A stretch of DNA of 64,000 bases from Leptospira hartskeerlii (GTDB lineage: Bacteria > Spirochaetota > Leptospiria > Leptospirales > Leptospiraceae): assembly GCF_002811475.1 (NCBI RefSeq), contig NZ_NPDL01000004.1:186001-250000 (forward strand), written 5' to 3'. The notes below the pieces were generated by a model. The model saw only the letters and a list, made by a program, of their open reading frames with translations, was not told the DNA's origin and did no database searches. The position numbers were made by a program, and so were the translations under genes. Positions within the stretch are counted from its first letter, which is position 1, and each line of letters begins with the position of its first letter. Of this stretch, positions 30,312 to 39,164 are shown piece after piece.

Positions 30312-31028
30312 TTACTTGCAATACCCTGCCATCGTAAATCCTAACTCATAAGCTGTGAAAATTTGAATATTTGCCGCCCAAGCAAGTTTAGGATCAGCGT
30401 CTGTTAGACCTGACGTTGCGATTGTAATGGGCTCCAATATTTTTTGAGTGAATTCACAGGGAGAAACAGGAATCCCTTGATCACCTTTCATATATTTTCC
30501 AAGAGAGAAGAATAGAAAGTTCCTTACAATCTGAGACTTGCCTTGCACTGCGTTTGCGAATTTAAGATAAGATCCTAAATTGGTTTCAAGTTCTTGTCTT
30601 GCCTTTAGATCTAACGGGTTTTTCTTTAATTTTGCTGCAGTTGCCTGAAACTTTTTCTCTAGATCTATACGAAGTCTTTCTGCACAAAAGAATTCAGTTC
30701 CTTCTTTAGCATGAAAGGTCTCGTATTTAATCCTATAATATTCGAGTTTTCCGTCTTTGTTAAGTTGTAGATGTTTTCCTTCTCCTACTTCTGGAACATA
30801 TACAATTTGCCCGGTAAGGTAAGTTTCTCGGATATTCTGCTCGGATATTTTATACAAAGTATCCAACATAATTTTCTCATTTTCGATAGAAGCATACTTT
30901 CCGGAAGAGAGGAATTGTAAACATGCCTCATTGATGTCCGGATGTTCCGCATAGACCTGTTGCATTCTTTGAGCGGAACCAACGCAAGAAATTAAGAATA
31001 CGGAACAAAGACTAAGAATGGCTTTCAT
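30312..31028 (-). CDS. Predicted lipoprotein, unknown function
   Basis: This 238-residue protein starts with MKAILSLCSVFLISCVGS, a short signal with the lipobox LISC, so it is probably lipidated at Cys15. The rest is helical and charged, with four further cysteines that could form disulfides (at EACLQF, FFCAER, SPCEFT and the terminal GYCK). I recognise no domain. It is monocistronic and lies next to the persulfide-type regulon but on the other strand. Confidence 0.75.
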   Translation of the reverse strand: MKAILSLCSVFLISCVGSAQRMQQVYAEHPDINEACLQFLSSGKYASIENEKIMLDTLYKISEQNIRETYLTGQIVYVPEVGEGKHLQLNKDGKLEYYRIKYETFHAKEGTEFFCAERLRIDLEKKFQATAAKLKKNPLDLKARQELETNLGSYLKFANAVQGKSQIVRNFLFFSLGKYMKGDQGIPVSPCEFTQKILEPITIATSGLTDADPKLAWAANIQIFTAYELGFTMAGYCK

Positions 31029-31105
31029 TTAGATAGAAGATCCGGCAATAAGATGTGTGATCCATCCTTTTTTATTATAATGGGGAGAAGGTTTTAGCAT
31101 AATAC

Positions 31106-31136
31106 TTGACATTTGCACATACCATACAGGGTATAC
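31106..31136 (+). promoter_or_regulatory. Promoter and operator of the CstR-like repressor gene
   Basis: A perfect -35 TTGACA (31106-31111) is followed after 18 bases by GGTATA. The dyad ATACC-ATACAG-GGTAT (31119-31134) overlaps the -10, and AGGG of the same dyad also serves as ribosome site, so a repressor bound here would block its own gene. The same 16-bp pattern occurs at 31508, 31535 and 36468. Confidence 0.7.
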
Positions 31137-31139
31137 GTT

Positions 31140-31406
31140 ATGGAATTAGATGAAATAAGAAAACAACTTACTCATAGACTACATAGGATCAAAGGTCAGC
31201 TGGACGCGCTTGAAAAGAGTCTGCATAATAAGGATGAAGATTGTGAAAAAACCTTAATCCTACTAAAAGCCTCGAGTCAGGCGCTCAAAAAATTTGGTGA
31301 GGCATATGTTCAGGAATATATGGACAGATGTTTTTCCGAAAAGAAATCTTCTGTTTCTATCCAAAAAAACCTGAAAAAAGCGATTAAAGCCGCGTTCTCC
31401 TTATAA
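31140..31406 (+). CDS. CsoR/CstR-family (DUF156) repressor, persulfide-sensor-like
   Basis: This 88-residue all-helical protein has the family opening THRLHRIKGQLDALEKSL. CsoR-type copper sensors use C-H-C, with the histidine four residues before the second cysteine. Here the cysteines are Cys35 and Cys64, and the residue at the histidine position is Tyr60. The 29-residue Cys spacing equals that of CstR, which senses persulfides and also lacks the histidine. This points to a reactive-sulfur rather than a copper sensor. The ATG at 31140 is chosen over an earlier frame opening because AGGG lies 8 bases upstream and the helix starts there. The likely targets lie directly downstream. Confidence 0.85.
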   Translation: MELDEIRKQLTHRLHRIKGQLDALEKSLHNKDEDCEKTLILLKASSQALKKFGEAYVQEYMDRCFSEKKSSVSIQKNLKKAIKAAFSL

Positions 31407-31495
31407 TCCCTTCCTTTTAAGCAATCCCACACTTCTGCTATTGCGTTCGAACAGGCTTCGGACGCTCTTAAATTTATTGCATCTATAGATTTCTG

Positions 31496-31550
31496 TTGAC
31501 TAATCATATACCCCTACGGGTATATGGATATTATATACCTAGGGGGGTAT
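31496..31550 (+). promoter_or_regulatory. Promoter with tandem operators before the DUF2892 gene
   Basis: TTGACT (31496-31501), then 17 bases, then GGTATA form a promoter. Two dyads of identical design overlap it and the leader: ATACC-CCTACG-GGTAT (31508-31523) and ATACC-TAGGGG-GGTAT (31535-31550). They are 27 bp apart start to start, close to 2.5 helical turns. Confidence 0.72.
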
Positions 31551-31555
31551 ATAAT

Positions 31556-31786
31556 ATGGAGAATACAAACACTCAAAGCTGGTACTTGGAGAGAGTCTTG
31601 TTCCTGATTGCGGGATCCGTCTCTTTGATAGGTTTAATCATCGCGAACTTTTTCAGCCAGTGGGGACTTGTTCTAAATCTTTTAGTTGGGATCAATATGA
31701 TCCTCTTTTCCATGACAGGATTTTGTCCTATGGGGTTTATTCTTACTCGATTGGGCATCCCTAAGAAATGCGGATCTGATAGGTAA
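31556..31786 (+). CDS. DUF2892 (YgaP-like) small membrane protein
   Basis: This 76-residue protein has two hydrophobic helices (VLFLIAGSVSLIGLIIANFF and a second in LVLNLLVGINMILFSMTG), then the DUF2892 mark FCPMGFILTRLGI. In YgaP a domain of this type anchors a rhodanese to the membrane, and stand-alone copies commonly sit in sulfur-stress operons. No rhodanese domain is attached here. The ATG at 31556 is chosen because the frame upstream crosses the operators. It is 5 bp from the tolC-like gene, so they share a transcript. Confidence 0.82.
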   Translation: MENTNTQSWYLERVLFLIAGSVSLIGLIIANFFSQWGLVLNLLVGINMILFSMTGFCPMGFILTRLGIPKKCGSDR

Positions 31787-31791
31787 ATCCA

Positions 31792-33219
31792 ATGAGATCT
31801 AAATCCGCTCTATCGCTTATACTGGGTGGGGTATTGTGTACGATACCTATTCCTAGCAAGGCTTCCGATCCTAATATGGATTTTTTCTCTGTATGGGAAA
31901 AGGTCGCCGGAAATTCTCCTTCTTTACAAACAAAAAGTTTGGAGATAGAAGCCGCGAAATCCGCAAGCGCTAGAGCGGGTTTACACTGGTTTCCAAAATT
32001 ATACACAGATGTTCGTACGTATCAAACGAACGATCCAATCTTAAATTTTACGGGAAAACTGGGCCAAAGATCTGCAACTCAATCCGATTTTTCTACTGCA
32101 AGCAACCGGTCTAATCTTTCCAATTTTTTGGATTCCAACAACCAACTTTATCAAAATATAAATCCGAATTCGGCAAATATATTTGCGAAAGATACCTTAA
32201 ATCACCCGGGAAACAATATCTATTCACGGGGAACTTTAGGTCTTGAGTTTTCCGTATATGAAGGTGGATCTGGGAAGGCCTTCAAGGAAATTAAAGATAA
32301 AGAGCTTCAATCTTATGTTCTTGAATCTGAATATTTTAGAAAAACTTTATATATTCAAACGGCTGTAGCATTTCATTCTTCTTTAGTGTTTTCCGACGGA
32401 GTTAAGGAAAGAGAAAAAATACTTCGTCAGTTGGACTTCTTTGTAAACGCGTATAGGCTGGATACCGCAGGGAATCCAATCGGACATTCCGGTTCTTTGG
32501 CATTAAAATCCGTTCAACTTAGGGTTTCTTCTGAAATAAAGGAGAAGGACCTTTATCGAAAAGAGTCCTTAGAATCGATCAGAATATTGTCCGGTGGCGC
32601 GCTGGAAAATTTACAACCTTCTGAAACTTCTTCCTCTCGTTTTTATGAAGAAGCTTTACCTTTGCCATCTTCCGAATCTGAGAGGCGTACTGCGATTTCT
32701 AAAATTCTAGAATCTCATTCAAATATATCTAAACAGAAGGTTGAGATGGAGAATTCAAAATTTCTTCCTAAGGTAGGAGTTTACGCGGAAGCGTATGGAT
32801 ATAACGGAGATAGGAATTTTGCAAACTCATACAACGCTGGTGTTTTTTTGCAAATGAATCTTCTTAATCCTACTGATCTCGGTTCCAAAAAAGAAGCTAT
32901 GATCCAAGCGGATGTCGCAGAAACAAAAGCAAAGGAAGCAAGACTAAAAGAAAATTCTGATTTTAAGATCCTTTTAGAGAAAGAAAGAGTATTGTCTGAA
33001 AATCGAAAAGATTCCGAACAATCCTACCGTATCCAATACGAACAACTTCTTCTTTCTCAAACATTATTCAAAAGAGGTAATATTCCTGCTTCTAGTTTAG
33101 CGGAAAGTTTTTCCAGGACTTCGGACGCTTTGTCTAGGAAAGAGTTTATGGATTTAGAATATTTAAGAACAAGAGCTCAGCTCATCCTTTATTCAGAGGA
33201 AAACGATAATGGGAAATAA
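31792..33219 (+). CDS. TolC-family outer-membrane efflux protein
   Basis: This 475-residue protein has a signal peptide (about 1-24, SKA/SDP) and two halves of long helices typical of the outer-membrane factor family. Marks are the N-terminal helix LQTKSLEIEAAKSASARAGLHWFPKLY and a similar repeat near residue 310 (SNISKQKVEMENSKFLPKVG). It forms the trimer that spans the outer membrane and periplasm for RND pumps. Its end overlaps the RND gene by 11 bp. Confidence 0.85.
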   Translation: MRSKSALSLILGGVLCTIPIPSKASDPNMDFFSVWEKVAGNSPSLQTKSLEIEAAKSASARAGLHWFPKLYTDVRTYQTNDPILNFTGKLGQRSATQSDFSTASNRSNLSNFLDSNNQLYQNINPNSANIFAKDTLNHPGNNIYSRGTLGLEFSVYEGGSGKAFKEIKDKELQSYVLESEYFRKTLYIQTAVAFHSSLVFSDGVKEREKILRQLDFFVNAYRLDTAGNPIGHSGSLALKSVQLRVSSEIKEKDLYRKESLESIRILSGGALENLQPSETSSSRFYEEALPLPSSESERRTAISKILESHSNISKQKVEMENSKFLPKVGVYAEAYGYNGDRNFANSYNAGVFLQMNLLNPTDLGSKKEAMIQADVAETKAKEARLKENSDFKILLEKERVLSENRKDSEQSYRIQYEQLLLSQTLFKRGNIPASSLAESFSRTSDALSRKEFMDLEYLRTRAQLILYSEENDNGK

Positions 33220-36200
33220 TAAACAAGAACAAGCCGAAGGCTTTGCAGGAATACTTGCGGGAAAATTTATCCGCTCTAAGCTAACTCCGATCTTTGCGAT
33301 AGTAAGTATCTTTGCAGGAATTTTATCCGTATATTTAACTCCAAAGGAGGAAGAGCCTCAGATTTCAGTTCCGATGGTGGATATTTCCTTTTCTTCTCCT
33401 CAATATTCTGCAAAGGAAATGGAAAGAAAAATTACGGAACCGGTAGAAAGATCCGTCTGGGGATTAGAGGGAGTGGAATACGTATATTCTGCAACTAGAG
33501 ACCACCAGTCTTTGATCACTGTCCGTTTTAAGGTGGGTGAACCTTTAGAACCGTCGTTGGTTAAGATCCACCATAAAATTTTAGAGATCAGAAATCAACT
33601 TCCTCAGAATACTTCCGATCCATCAGTAAATTCTTATACAATCGACGATGTTCCTTTCCTAGCTATCACATTCAGTTCTACTGAAAAGGACGACTATTCT
33701 CTTCGTACTTTAGTTTCTCCTTTGGCAAGAGAGCTTTCCTCTACCCCAGATCTTTCCAAAGTGGAATTATTAGGAGGAAGAAAAAAATCAGTTCGAGTAA
33801 TTGCAAATCCCCAAAGAATGAAAGAGTTCGGTGTGGATTTTATCCAATTGGCCGAAAGTCTTCAGGCAAATTCTTCCGACTTTCCTGCAGGGAAAAATTG
33901 GGGAGTCAAAAATGTTTATGACATAGAGATAGGTTCTTCTATCCGAAATACTGACGATCTAAATAAGATCCCTATCAAACAAAGTTGGGGAAGGGTTGTT
34001 AAACTCGGAGATATAGCACAAGTATACGAGGGTCCTCAAGAGAGAATCAAACAGTCCTTCTTCTTTCAAAAGGAAAATCCCGATGTTGGGGAGAATGCAG
34101 TCACAATCGTGTTTTCCAAAAGAAAAGGTACTAACGTAGAAGAATTGTCGAAAATTATCCGAGAACGTGCGGATGAATTTAGAAAAGATCTTCCTAACGG
34201 AATAAAACTGAGTGTGATCAGGGATTATGGCAGCACAGCAGGAGTAAAATCCAAGGAGCTTATTGAACATCTTCTTATCGCGACTATTTCAGTTTCAGTT
34301 TTGATCGCTTTATGGATGGGGATCCGCGCTTCTTTCGTAGTGTTCGTAGCGATCCCGGTTACGTTAGCTCTTACATTGGCAATTTATTATTTCATGGATT
34401 ACACTTTAAATCGTGTAACCTTGTTCGCACTTATTTTTTCGATCGGGATACTCGTAGATGATGCAATAGTTGTGGTGGAGAATATAGAGCGGCATCTCGC
34501 CTTTCCTGGAAATAAAGGAAAGATCAGATCTATCTTGGATGCAGTTTCGGAAGTAGGAAATCCTACTATCTTGGCAACCTTTACCGTAATTGCTGCAATA
34601 TTGCCGATGGCGTTCGTGCGCGGATTGATGGGACCATATATGAAGCCGATCCCCGTTGGAGCTAGCCTTGCAATGCTTCTTTCTCTTTTTGTAGCCTTCT
34701 CCGTTATTCCTTGGATTAGTTTAAAAATTTTGAAAGAGCATACTGCTACAAACGCAGGTCAGAAAATTTCTCGCTTAGATGCGATTTATCTTAAAATAGC
34801 AGGCTGGCTTTTAGAATCCCGATCGAACTTGATGAAAATGCTTACTTTGATCCTCGCATTATTTGCTATTTCGATTTCCTTAGTGGCATTCAAAGCGGTG
34901 AAAGTGAAGATGTTACCATTCGACGATAAAGACGAATTTCAAATCACTTTGGATTTTGATCCTAGAACCCCACTTTCTAAAACCGTAGAATTAAGTGGCG
35001 AACTCGCAAAATCCATTTTAAAGGAAGAGAATGTGGAGAAGATCCAGATTTTTGCCGGAGAGCCCGCACCCTTCTCCTTTTCTGGAATGGTAAAACATAC
35101 ATTTTTAAGAAGAGAAGAATGGAAATCGGATCTTCATATAGTTTTAAAAGACAAGGATTCTAGGAAAAAAAAGAGTCATGAGATCATAGAGTCCATTCGT
35201 CCTATTTTAGAAAAATATAATAAGGAAAATTCTGTACTTAGTAAAATATTGGAGATTCCTCCTGGACCTCCTGTTCTTTCTACATTAGTAATAGAAATAT
35301 ACGGGCCGACCGAAAAGGAAAGGATCCGAGTAGCTAAAGAGATCCGTTCTATAGCGGAAGCGCAAGAAGGAGTAGTAGATCTGGATTCTAGTCTTTCAGA
35401 AATAAGACCTAAAATCAGATATCCGTTCAAATTTGATAAAGGTGGACTTGCAGGAATTCCTTCTTATATGATCGCTAAAAATGCGGGATTTTTTTTCGGA
35501 GAAACTCCGGTGTTCATTCTATCCGAGTCGGATCATCCTGAAGATATTTCTGTCGACCTATCCGTCCCGAATGAATTTAGATCCTCATATTCTCCGTTTT
35601 CAAGTTGGGATCTATCTTCCCAATTTTCAGGATCTGTTTCTCCAAAGAATTTATTAGGAGAAGGAGAAAGAATTTCTTCTAAAGTACTCCATCGAAAAAA
35701 TTTAAAACCATTAGAGTATGTAACCGCTGAATTTTCCGGAAAAGAAGAAGCTCCCGTTTACGGTATTCTTTCTTTGACTCCTAAAATTCAATATCCGATC
35801 TACACTTCGGAGGTACCCTGGAATACAAAACAGCCGACAGTAAAATGGGATGGGGAATGGTTCATAACGTATGAGGTCTTTCGAGACTTAGGCGGGGCAT
35901 TTGCAGTTGTGATGATCTTGATCTATATATTGGTGCTTGGTTGGTTCCAAGATTATAAACTTCCGATCATCATCATGGCGCCGATACCGATCTCCCTTAT
36001 TGGAATTATCCCAGGGCATTTAGTTTCTGGAGCTTACTTCACCGCGACGTCTATGATTGGATTTATCGCCGGAGCAGGGATCATAGTTCGAAATTCGATC
36101 ATCTTAGTGGATTTTATTCAGGCCGAGATTGATGCAGGTAAGGATTTGAAGAGAGCAGTCTTAGACGCGGGAGTAGTTCGTTTTCGTCCGATGTTTTTGA

Positions 36201-36358
36201 CCGCGGCAGCAGTGATTGTTGGATCTTCCGTTATGTTATTCGATCCTATTTTCCAAGGTTTGGCAGTGTCTTTGATTTTCGGAGAGATTGCAGCAACAGT
36301 GCTGAGCAGGTTCGTCGTTCCTGCGTTTTACTTTTGGTTTTCAGGAAGAAAAGCGTAA
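33209..36358 (+). CDS. RND-family efflux permease (AcrB-like)
   Basis: This 1049-residue inner-membrane pump has the two-fold RND layout. It shows an N-terminal helix at about 28-45, a first porter domain (about 47-345), then 5-6 helices with the paired aspartates ILVDDAIVVVENIER (about 410) that carry protons in AcrB, and a second half from about 535. It looks like the hydrophobe/amphiphile class rather than the CusA metal class. It is odd that no membrane-fusion (HlyD/AcrA) gene accompanies it. The operon context suggests export of a sulfur compound or of a product of sulfur stress; this is inference. Confidence 0.9.
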   Translation: MGNNKQEQAEGFAGILAGKFIRSKLTPIFAIVSIFAGILSVYLTPKEEEPQISVPMVDISFSSPQYSAKEMERKITEPVERSVWGLEGVEYVYSATRDHQSLITVRFKVGEPLEPSLVKIHHKILEIRNQLPQNTSDPSVNSYTIDDVPFLAITFSSTEKDDYSLRTLVSPLARELSSTPDLSKVELLGGRKKSVRVIANPQRMKEFGVDFIQLAESLQANSSDFPAGKNWGVKNVYDIEIGSSIRNTDDLNKIPIKQSWGRVVKLGDIAQVYEGPQERIKQSFFFQKENPDVGENAVTIVFSKRKGTNVEELSKIIRERADEFRKDLPNGIKLSVIRDYGSTAGVKSKELIEHLLIATISVSVLIALWMGIRASFVVFVAIPVTLALTLAIYYFMDYTLNRVTLFALIFSIGILVDDAIVVVENIERHLAFPGNKGKIRSILDAVSEVGNPTILATFTVIAAILPMAFVRGLMGPYMKPIPVGASLAMLLSLFVAFSVIPWISLKILKEHTATNAGQKISRLDAIYLKIAGWLLESRSNLMKMLTLILALFAISISLVAFKAVKVKMLPFDDKDEFQITLDFDPRTPLSKTVELSGELAKSILKEENVEKIQIFAGEPAPFSFSGMVKHTFLRREEWKSDLHIVLKDKDSRKKKSHEIIESIRPILEKYNKENSVLSKILEIPPGPPVLSTLVIEIYGPTEKERIRVAKEIRSIAEAQEGVVDLDSSLSEIRPKIRYPFKFDKGGLAGIPSYMIAKNAGFFFGETPVFILSESDHPEDISVDLSVPNEFRSSYSPFSSWDLSSQFSGSVSPKNLLGEGERISSKVLHRKNLKPLEYVTAEFSGKEEAPVYGILSLTPKIQYPIYTSEVPWNTKQPTVKWDGEWFITYEVFRDLGGAFAVVMILIYILVLGWFQDYKLPIIIMAPIPISLIGIIPGHLVSGAYFTATSMIGFIAGAGIIVRNSIILVDFIQAEIDAGKDLKRAVLDAGVVRFRPMFLTAAAVIVGSSVMLFDPIFQGLAVSLIFGEIAATVLSRFVVPAFYFWFSGRKA

Positions 36359-36373
36359 AACAATAACAAAAAT

Positions 36374-36410
36374 AGGTCGTTTCAATAGAAGCGACCTGAC
36401 AATTGTCGTT
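36374..36410 (+). terminator. Possible terminator after the RND gene
   Basis: AGGTCGTTTC pairs with GAAGCGACCT (10 bp, one G-U) around AATA. The following GACAATTGTCGTTCTTT is only moderately T-rich. Confidence 0.45.
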
Positions 36411-36463
36411 CTTTAAAAATCCGAATAAGTATCCTTTTTAGTTTGGATTTTTTCCTTTTTTGA

Positions 36464-36483
36464 TATAATACCTATAGGGGTAT
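36464..36483 (+). promoter_or_regulatory. Promoter and operator of the SQR-like gene
   Basis: A perfect -10 TATAAT (36464-36469) is overlapped by the dyad ATACC-TATAGG-GGTAT (36468-36483), the fourth copy of this operator. AGGGG at 36476-36480 is also the ribosome site of the gene, 7 bases before its ATG. Confidence 0.72.
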
Positions 36484-36487
36484 ATGT

Positions 36488-37945
36488 ATGAAAACCGTAA
36501 TTTTAGGCGGCGGAATTTCCGGCCATACAGCCGCGACACTTCTTAAAAAGTATGTAAAACAAAAGCACGAAGTCGTGGTAGTTACACCGAACTCACAATG
36601 GAATTGGATCCCTTCTAATATTTGGGTTGGGGTCGGGGCAATGAAACCTTCCCAAGTCACTTTCGAGTTGAAGCCGGTATATGACAAATTGGGAATTCGT
36701 TACGTGCAAGCGAAAGCGATTAGTATCCATCCGGAAGGTGGGCCTGAAGGCAATGGATCCTATGTAACTATTGAATATGTTTCCGGAGAAGAACAAGGAA
36801 AGAGAGAAACAATAGAATACGATTTTTGTGTGAACGCTACCGGACCTAAATTGAACTTCGATGCGACTCCAGGTTTGGGCCCTCAGCATGGGAATAGCTT
36901 GTCTGTTTGCACTTATTCACACGCTGAGGAAGCTAGCAAAAAATTAGGAGAAGCGATCCAAAGGATGAAGTCCGGAGAAACTCTTAACTTTGTGATCGGG
37001 ACTGGGCATGGAACATGCACATGTCAAGGAGCAGCATTCGAATATTTATTCAATATAGACTATGAATTGCGTAAAGCTGGAGTGCGAGATCGTGCCCGTC
37101 TACTCTGGATCTCGAATGAATACGAATTGGGCGATTTTGGAATGGGAGGAATGCACTTGAAGCAAGGCGGCTATGTTACCAGCAGTAAAATTTTCGCGGA
37201 GTCTTTATTTGCCGAGCGAGATATTCAATGGAAGACTCGCTCCCATGTAACCAAATTAGAAAACGGTTTGATCTATTTCGTTACTCTAGATGGGGAATCA
37301 GGATATGTTCGCAGTGATTTTACAATGCTAATCCCGCCTTTTTCAGGAGTAGGATTAAAAGCCTATTCCAAATCCGGCCAGGAAATCACTGATACCTTAT
37401 TTGCTCCGAATGGAATGATGAAGGTAGACGCAAACTACCAAGCGAAATCTTTCGAGCAATGGGAGCCTAAAGATTGGCCTAAAACATATCAATCGCCTTC
37501 GTTTCCGAACTTATTCGCTATTGGGATCGCATTCGCTCCGCCTCATCCGATTTCAAAAGTTATGAAAACGGAAGAAGGAGTGCAAATTTCTCCTACACCT
37601 CCTCGTACCGGAATGCCTTCCGCAACTATGGGACGCGCTGTCGCTAAAAGTATCGCCGACATGATCCTGAAGGAAAAACCCTTCCCAAGTCATACTGCCT
37701 CAATGGCGGAGATGGGAGCTGCTTGCGTCGCGTCCGCCGGAAAAGGATTATTTAACGGAACTGCTGCTTCTATGACCGTGTACCCTGTGGTTCCGGACTA
37801 CAAGAAATATCCGAAATTCGGGCGATCCTTAAAATATACCACCGGAGAGATCGGATTGGCAGGCCATTGGATCAAGCTGCTTCTACACTACTTGTTCCTT
37901 TATAAGGCAAAAGCTAAGCCTGGATGGTGGGCGATTCCGGAATAA
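36488..37945 (+). CDS. Sulfide:quinone oxidoreductase-like flavoprotein
   Basis: This 485-residue protein has the FAD-binding loop ILGGGISGHTAA (residues 5-16) and the SQR/FCSD-like sequence WNWIPSNIWVGVGAM (about 38-52). Cysteines at about 141, 177 and 179 (GTGHGTCTCQGAAFEYLF) and one near 407 (GAACVASAG) are candidates for the redox disulfide and trisulfide. SQR oxidises sulfide to persulfide and passes electrons to quinone. A hydrophobic C-terminus (HWIKLLLHYLFLY) fits membrane attachment. It carries the same operator as the CstR-like gene, which supports sulfide or persulfide function. The exact SQR type is unclear; an NADH dehydrogenase-like role cannot be excluded. Confidence 0.8.
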   Translation: MKTVILGGGISGHTAATLLKKYVKQKHEVVVVTPNSQWNWIPSNIWVGVGAMKPSQVTFELKPVYDKLGIRYVQAKAISIHPEGGPEGNGSYVTIEYVSGEEQGKRETIEYDFCVNATGPKLNFDATPGLGPQHGNSLSVCTYSHAEEASKKLGEAIQRMKSGETLNFVIGTGHGTCTCQGAAFEYLFNIDYELRKAGVRDRARLLWISNEYELGDFGMGGMHLKQGGYVTSSKIFAESLFAERDIQWKTRSHVTKLENGLIYFVTLDGESGYVRSDFTMLIPPFSGVGLKAYSKSGQEITDTLFAPNGMMKVDANYQAKSFEQWEPKDWPKTYQSPSFPNLFAIGIAFAPPHPISKVMKTEEGVQISPTPPRTGMPSATMGRAVAKSIADMILKEKPFPSHTASMAEMGAACVASAGKGLFNGTAASMTVYPVVPDYKKYPKFGRSLKYTTGEIGLAGHWIKLLLHYLFLYKAKAKPGWWAIPE

Positions 37946-37958
37946 ATGGGAGGGACAG

Positions 37959-38153
37959 ATGAAAGTTGAGAACGTAAAGGAATGGATTCCGTTGGAAAAT
38001 GCACAACTAAGGGATGCGTATACCCAAGGGGACTTCACTTCGGTACCTGGAAAAACCTTACTAAGATTACGTACCTGCGTTCTTTGGCAAATCTGGAGAT
38101 TTTTTTGGATTAACGTGCGTATGACGTTGATGATCCTTAAATCTCATCACTGA
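37959..38153 (+). CDS. Small hydrophobic protein, unknown, next to the SQR-like gene
   Basis: This 64-residue protein starts 13 bp after the SQR-like gene with a strong ribosome site (GGGAGGG, 5 bases before the ATG). The N-terminal half is polar; the C-terminal half has VLWQIWRFFWINVRMTLMIL, a basic amphipathic or membrane helix. I recognise no family. As the likely last gene of the persulfide-type regulon, it might help dock the flavoprotein to the membrane; this is a guess. Confidence 0.6.
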   Translation: MKVENVKEWIPLENAQLRDAYTQGDFTSVPGKTLLRLRTCVLWQIWRFFWINVRMTLMILKSHH

Positions 38154-38192
38154 TTTCCGACGTTCGAATCTTGAATTTTTTGTCTTACTTAG

Positions 38193-38354
38193 TTTTGCCG
38201 AAGAAGGGACTCGCCTTTACGCAGTTTACCATCCTGGTAAACTAAGCTCCGAGGCGTCTCGTCTGAGCCTCAGGACATCCTGTCCTTCGGTCGCAAACAT
38301 TACGCTCCCTAAGGGTCGCTATATTTGCTTTCTCAGACTCGCTTCGAGTCCCTT
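38193..38354. repeat. Palindromic repeat element sharing the 3' end of tRNA-Leu
   Basis: TTTTGCCGAAGAAGGGACTCG at 38193-38213 is identical to 38382-38402, the 3' end of the tRNA-Leu gene plus flank. The arm AAGGGACTCG (38204-38213) returns as its exact complement at 38345-38354, and smaller nested dyads lie inside: GTTTACCA/TGGTAAAC (38224-38242), AGGACA/TGTCCT (38272-38286) and GTCTGAG/CTCAGAC (38261-38338). It has no gene. It could be a mobile palindromic element or a remnant of an insertion at the tRNA end. Confidence 0.65.
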
Positions 38355-38384
38355 AGATCTTAATTTAATATCAGTGAAATTTTT

Positions 38385-38466
38385 TGCCGAAGAAGGGACT
38401 CGAACCCCCACGGTGTTACCCGCTGGTACCTGAAACCAGTGCGTCTACCAATTCCGCCACTTCGAC
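38385..38466 (-). tRNA. tRNA-Leu (anticodon CAG)
   Basis: On the minus strand the 82-nt sequence folds as a class II tRNA with the GTCGAAG acceptor paired to CTTCGGC, a D arm with AATTGGTAGAC, an anticodon stem CTGGT/ACCAG enclosing TTCAGGT (anticodon CAG), a long variable arm and the T-loop GTTCGAGTC. The CCA end is not encoded. It reads CUG codons. Confidence 0.92.
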
Positions 38467-38582
38467 TTGTGGTTGGAGGGATTTCTTTCCCTACGGATAA
38501 TTTTGGCCTTGGGGACTTTCCGTCAGCTTATTTTTGGAATTCATTGACACGATAATTAATAGGAAAGTAGGGTCAGGATAGA

Positions 38583-39164
38583 ATGAAAGAAGAACGCAAA
38601 ACTTCGGAGACGGACATCAAGCTCTCCCTGAATATTCGGGGTACAGGAAATTATAAATTCGATACTCAAATCCCGTTTTTCGAGCATATGCTTTCCCATG
38701 TTTCTAAACATGGTCTTCTGGATATTGATCTATGGTTACGAGGCGACATAGAAATCGACTGTCACCATAGCGTTGAGGATACTGCTATTCTTCTTGGTGC
38801 GACTCTTCACAAGCAGTTGGGAGACAAAGCAGGTATCCGAAGATACGGTCATTATACCCTTCCAATGGACGAGGTTCTTACCACTGTTGCTGTGGATCTG
38901 GGTGGTAGGTATTATTATAAATACACCGGTCCGGAACTCGTTGGTAAGTTTGGAATATACGATGCTGAGCTGTCGTTGGAATTCCTACAGAAATTTGCTT
39001 TGAATGCAAAGATGAATCTTCACGTTCATGTTCACTATGGGGAAAATCGTCATCATATTCATGAATCTATTTTTAAAGCTTTCGGTAAGGCTTTGAGAAT
39101 GGCGATTGAGATTGATCCTGCTGCGGGCGGAGCAATTCCTTCTACCAAGGGCGTTTTGGAATGA
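38583..39164 (+). CDS. hisB: Imidazoleglycerol-phosphate dehydratase
   Basis: HisB carries out the sixth step of histidine synthesis with two manganese ions. The 193-residue protein has the metal-binding motifs [13 protein letters not shown] (about 27-39) and [14 protein letters not shown] (about 59-72), and a second pair [16 protein letters not shown] (about 157). It is the single-function form, without the phosphatase domain of enterobacteria. The next gene, hisH, overlaps it by 4 bp, so hisB-hisH-hisA form one operon. Confidence 0.96.
   Translation: MKEERKTSETDIKLSLNIRGTGNYKFDTQIPFFEHMLSHVSKHGLLDIDLWLRGDIEIDCHHSVEDTAILLGATLHKQLGDKAGIRRYGHYTLPMDEVLTTVAVDLGGRYYYKYTGPELVGKFGIYDAELSLEFLQKFALNAKMNLHVHVHYGENRHHIHESIFKAFGKALRMAIEIDPAAGGAIPSTKGVLE

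Noticed and set aside
38197..38220. Possible second tRNA-Leu
   Set aside because: Only about 21 bases of the 3' end are repeated; no other arm of a tRNA is present, so it is part of a palindromic repeat.
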